A stretch of 8,357 nucleotides of DNA from Ktedonobacter sp. 13_1_20CM_4_53_11 (lineage in GTDB: Bacteria > Chloroflexota > Ktedonobacteria > Ktedonobacterales > Ktedonobacteraceae), in contig MNIY01000039.1 of the NCBI GenBank assembly GCA_001919995.1, positions 1 through 8,357 of the forward strand, in the 5' to 3' direction. The notes beneath the pieces are model-generated. The model had not been told where the DNA came from and did no database searches. It worked only from the letters and a program-made list of their open reading frames with translations. This document shows, in pieces, positions 7,094 to 8,357 of this stretch (the stretch's first letter is position 1; every line of letters begins with the position of its first letter). The position numbers and the translations under genes are program-made.

Positions 7094-8357
7094 ATGGTTT
7101 CTTCACATCTCTACTGCTCTATCTGTGGTGCAGCGAATCGAGCACAAGCTACATTTTGCAATACTTGTGGTAGACCTTTGCGAACTGACATATCTTCCCA
7201 ACAATATCTCCTGGTAGGATCAGCACCTAGCACTCGCATTGGGCTTCTTACATCGAACCATCTGCTCAAGCGACGTTACCGGATTCTCAGACCGATTGGC
7301 AAGGGAGGCATGGGGGTCGTCTACAAAGCGGAAGATCGCCTCTTCCAGAATCGGCCTGTTGCGGTCAAAGAGATGAACCAGCATGGACTATCTCCCCGGG
7401 AACTTATAGAAGCCATCGAATCTTTTGAGCGAGAAGCCTACCTGCTTGTCGATCTCAGCCATCCGAGTCTGCCCAAGATCCATGACCATTTCGAAGAGGG
7501 GGGACGTTGGTATCTCGTCATGGACTTCATCGAAGGAGAAAACCTTGAAAAGTACCTGGAGAAGGCCCCTGGTGGCCGGCTTCCTCTAAAAGAAACCCTC
7601 AAGATAGGGATGAAGCTCAGCCATGTGCTGCATTACCTGCACAGTCATCGACCACCAATCATTTTCCGCGATCTCAAACCCACCAATGTTATGCGCACTC
7701 CAACCGGGGAGATATACCTGATCGACTTTGGCATTGCACGCCTCTTCAAAGCGGGACAGGCGCAAGATACGGTTTCCTATGGATCGGTTGGGTACGCTGC
7801 ACCAGAGCAATTTGGCAAGCTGACAACGCCTCAATCGGATATCTACAGCCTGGGAGCACTGCTGCATCAGTTGCTTTCTGGATATGATCCAGGTACCAAC
7901 ACGCCCAACCCGTTCACCTTTCCTCCCCTGTCAAGGGTACCGGCTAAGCTAGAAGGACTGGTTGGGCAGATGGTGGAGATGAATGCTACCAACAGGCCCG
8001 GGAGTATGGCCGCTGTTTATCAAGAACTACAGGGGATTGAAGCACAGCTTGTAAGAAAAACACCCCTTCCACCAACACGATCCACGCCCACGGCTGCTGC
8101 TGTATCAAAGCAAAGAATGCTCTCGCCTTCACAAATTCCAGCACGGTCTCAACCGAGCAAGAAGATATCCCGGCGTGCAGTGATAATAGGGATGGCGGCA
8201 CTAGGATTGGCGGTAGCTGGTGGTGGTATGGAGATATGGGTCTTTGCACCACATCCTCTTTACACCTATGGCGGTCACTCTGAGAATGTGAATGCGGTGA
8301 CCTGGTCACCTGATGGCTACCGTATCGCCTCGGGGAGTGCTGATGGGACTGTGCAGG
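7094..8357 (+). CDS. Zinc-ribbon / Ser-Thr protein kinase / transmembrane / WD40 sensor protein (3' end cut by window edge)
   Basis: Predicted membrane-anchored signalling kinase; 421 residues visible. A zinc ribbon (C8-x2-C11-x10-C22-x2-C25) is followed by a Hanks-type kinase domain (about 62-315): glycine loop GKGGMGVVY (69-77), ATP lysine K92 in VAVK, alpha-C glutamate E114, catalytic loop FRDLKPTN (191-198) with D193, DFG (211-213), and APE (236-238). All catalytic residues are present; the usual His of HRD is Phe191, from memory common in this kinase group. A Pro/Ser/Thr-rich linker (about 322-356) leads to SRRAVIIG and one membrane segment (about 362-384). Then the first WD40 repeat begins (GGHSENVNAVTWSPDG, 393-408) and continues past the window. 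The start ATG has GGAG at 7082-7085, 8 nt upstream. Transcribed divergently from the cellulase; no substrate can be inferred. Confidence 0.93.
   Translation, partial: MVSSHLYCSICGAANRAQATFCNTCGRPLRTDISSQQYLLVGSAPSTRIGLLTSNHLLKRRYRILRPIGKGGMGVVYKAEDRLFQNRPVAVKEMNQHGLSPRELIEAIESFEREAYLLVDLSHPSLPKIHDHFEEGGRWYLVMDFIEGENLEKYLEKAPGGRLPLKETLKIGMKLSHVLHYLHSHRPPIIFRDLKPTNVMRTPTGEIYLIDFGIARLFKAGQAQDTVSYGSVGYAAPEQFGKLTTPQSDIYSLGALLHQLLSGYDPGTNTPNPFTFPPLSRVPAKLEGLVGQMVEMNATNRPGSMAAVYQELQGIEAQLVRKTPLPPTRSTPTAAAVSKQRMLSPSQIPARSQPSKKISRRAVIIGMAALGLAVAGGGMEIWVFAPHPLYTYGGHSENVNAVTWSPDGYRIASGSADGTVQ

Noticed and set aside
7586..8309. Minus-strand open frames inside the kinase gene
   Set aside because: They are shadows of a kinase frame that holds every catalytic motif.

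Overview
The window looks like a chromosomal segment of a Chloroflexota bacterium, most likely class Ktedonobacteria. This is inferred from the gene types: a Ser/Thr kinase with an N-terminal zinc ribbon, an FRD catalytic loop and C-terminal WD40 repeats, close to an actinobacterial-type GH5_1 cellulase. There is no rRNA or other marker here to prove it.

Layout. Five genes read leftward (minus strand) and one reads rightward. In transcription order the leftward block is: a secreted E1-like GH5 endoglucanase (start 6763, stop 5546); an intergenic region carrying a 123-bp inverted-repeat element; a LacI-family regulator (5192-4077); a second, one-ended copy of that element; a family-5 substrate-binding lipoprotein (3739-2042); a Dpp/Opp-type permease (1954-971); and its partner permease (start 967, running off the left edge). 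From 7094 a zinc-ribbon/kinase/WD40 sensor gene runs rightward off the right edge. A 330-bp divergent region separates it from the cellulase.

How the genes may work together. The likely picture is a cellulose or beta-glucan utilisation locus. The cellulase cuts polymer outside the cell, the lipoprotein and permeases import the oligosaccharides, and the LacI protein senses an intracellular sugar. The ATPases of the transporter are not in the window and may lie beyond the left edge. The kinase is probably an independent neighbour.

Non-coding interest. The most unusual material is between genes. Two 87 %-identical copies of a multi-hairpin element lie 3' of the cellulase and 3' of the regulator; one has perfect 20-bp terminal inverted repeats, and each carries a 12-bp motif twice at a 20-bp period. 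A 14-bp-stem hairpin lies between the binding-protein and permease genes. A CpG-centred palindrome upstream of lacI is a candidate operator. Phased TGACG repeats and a 21-bp inverted repeat lie in the cellulase/kinase divergent region.
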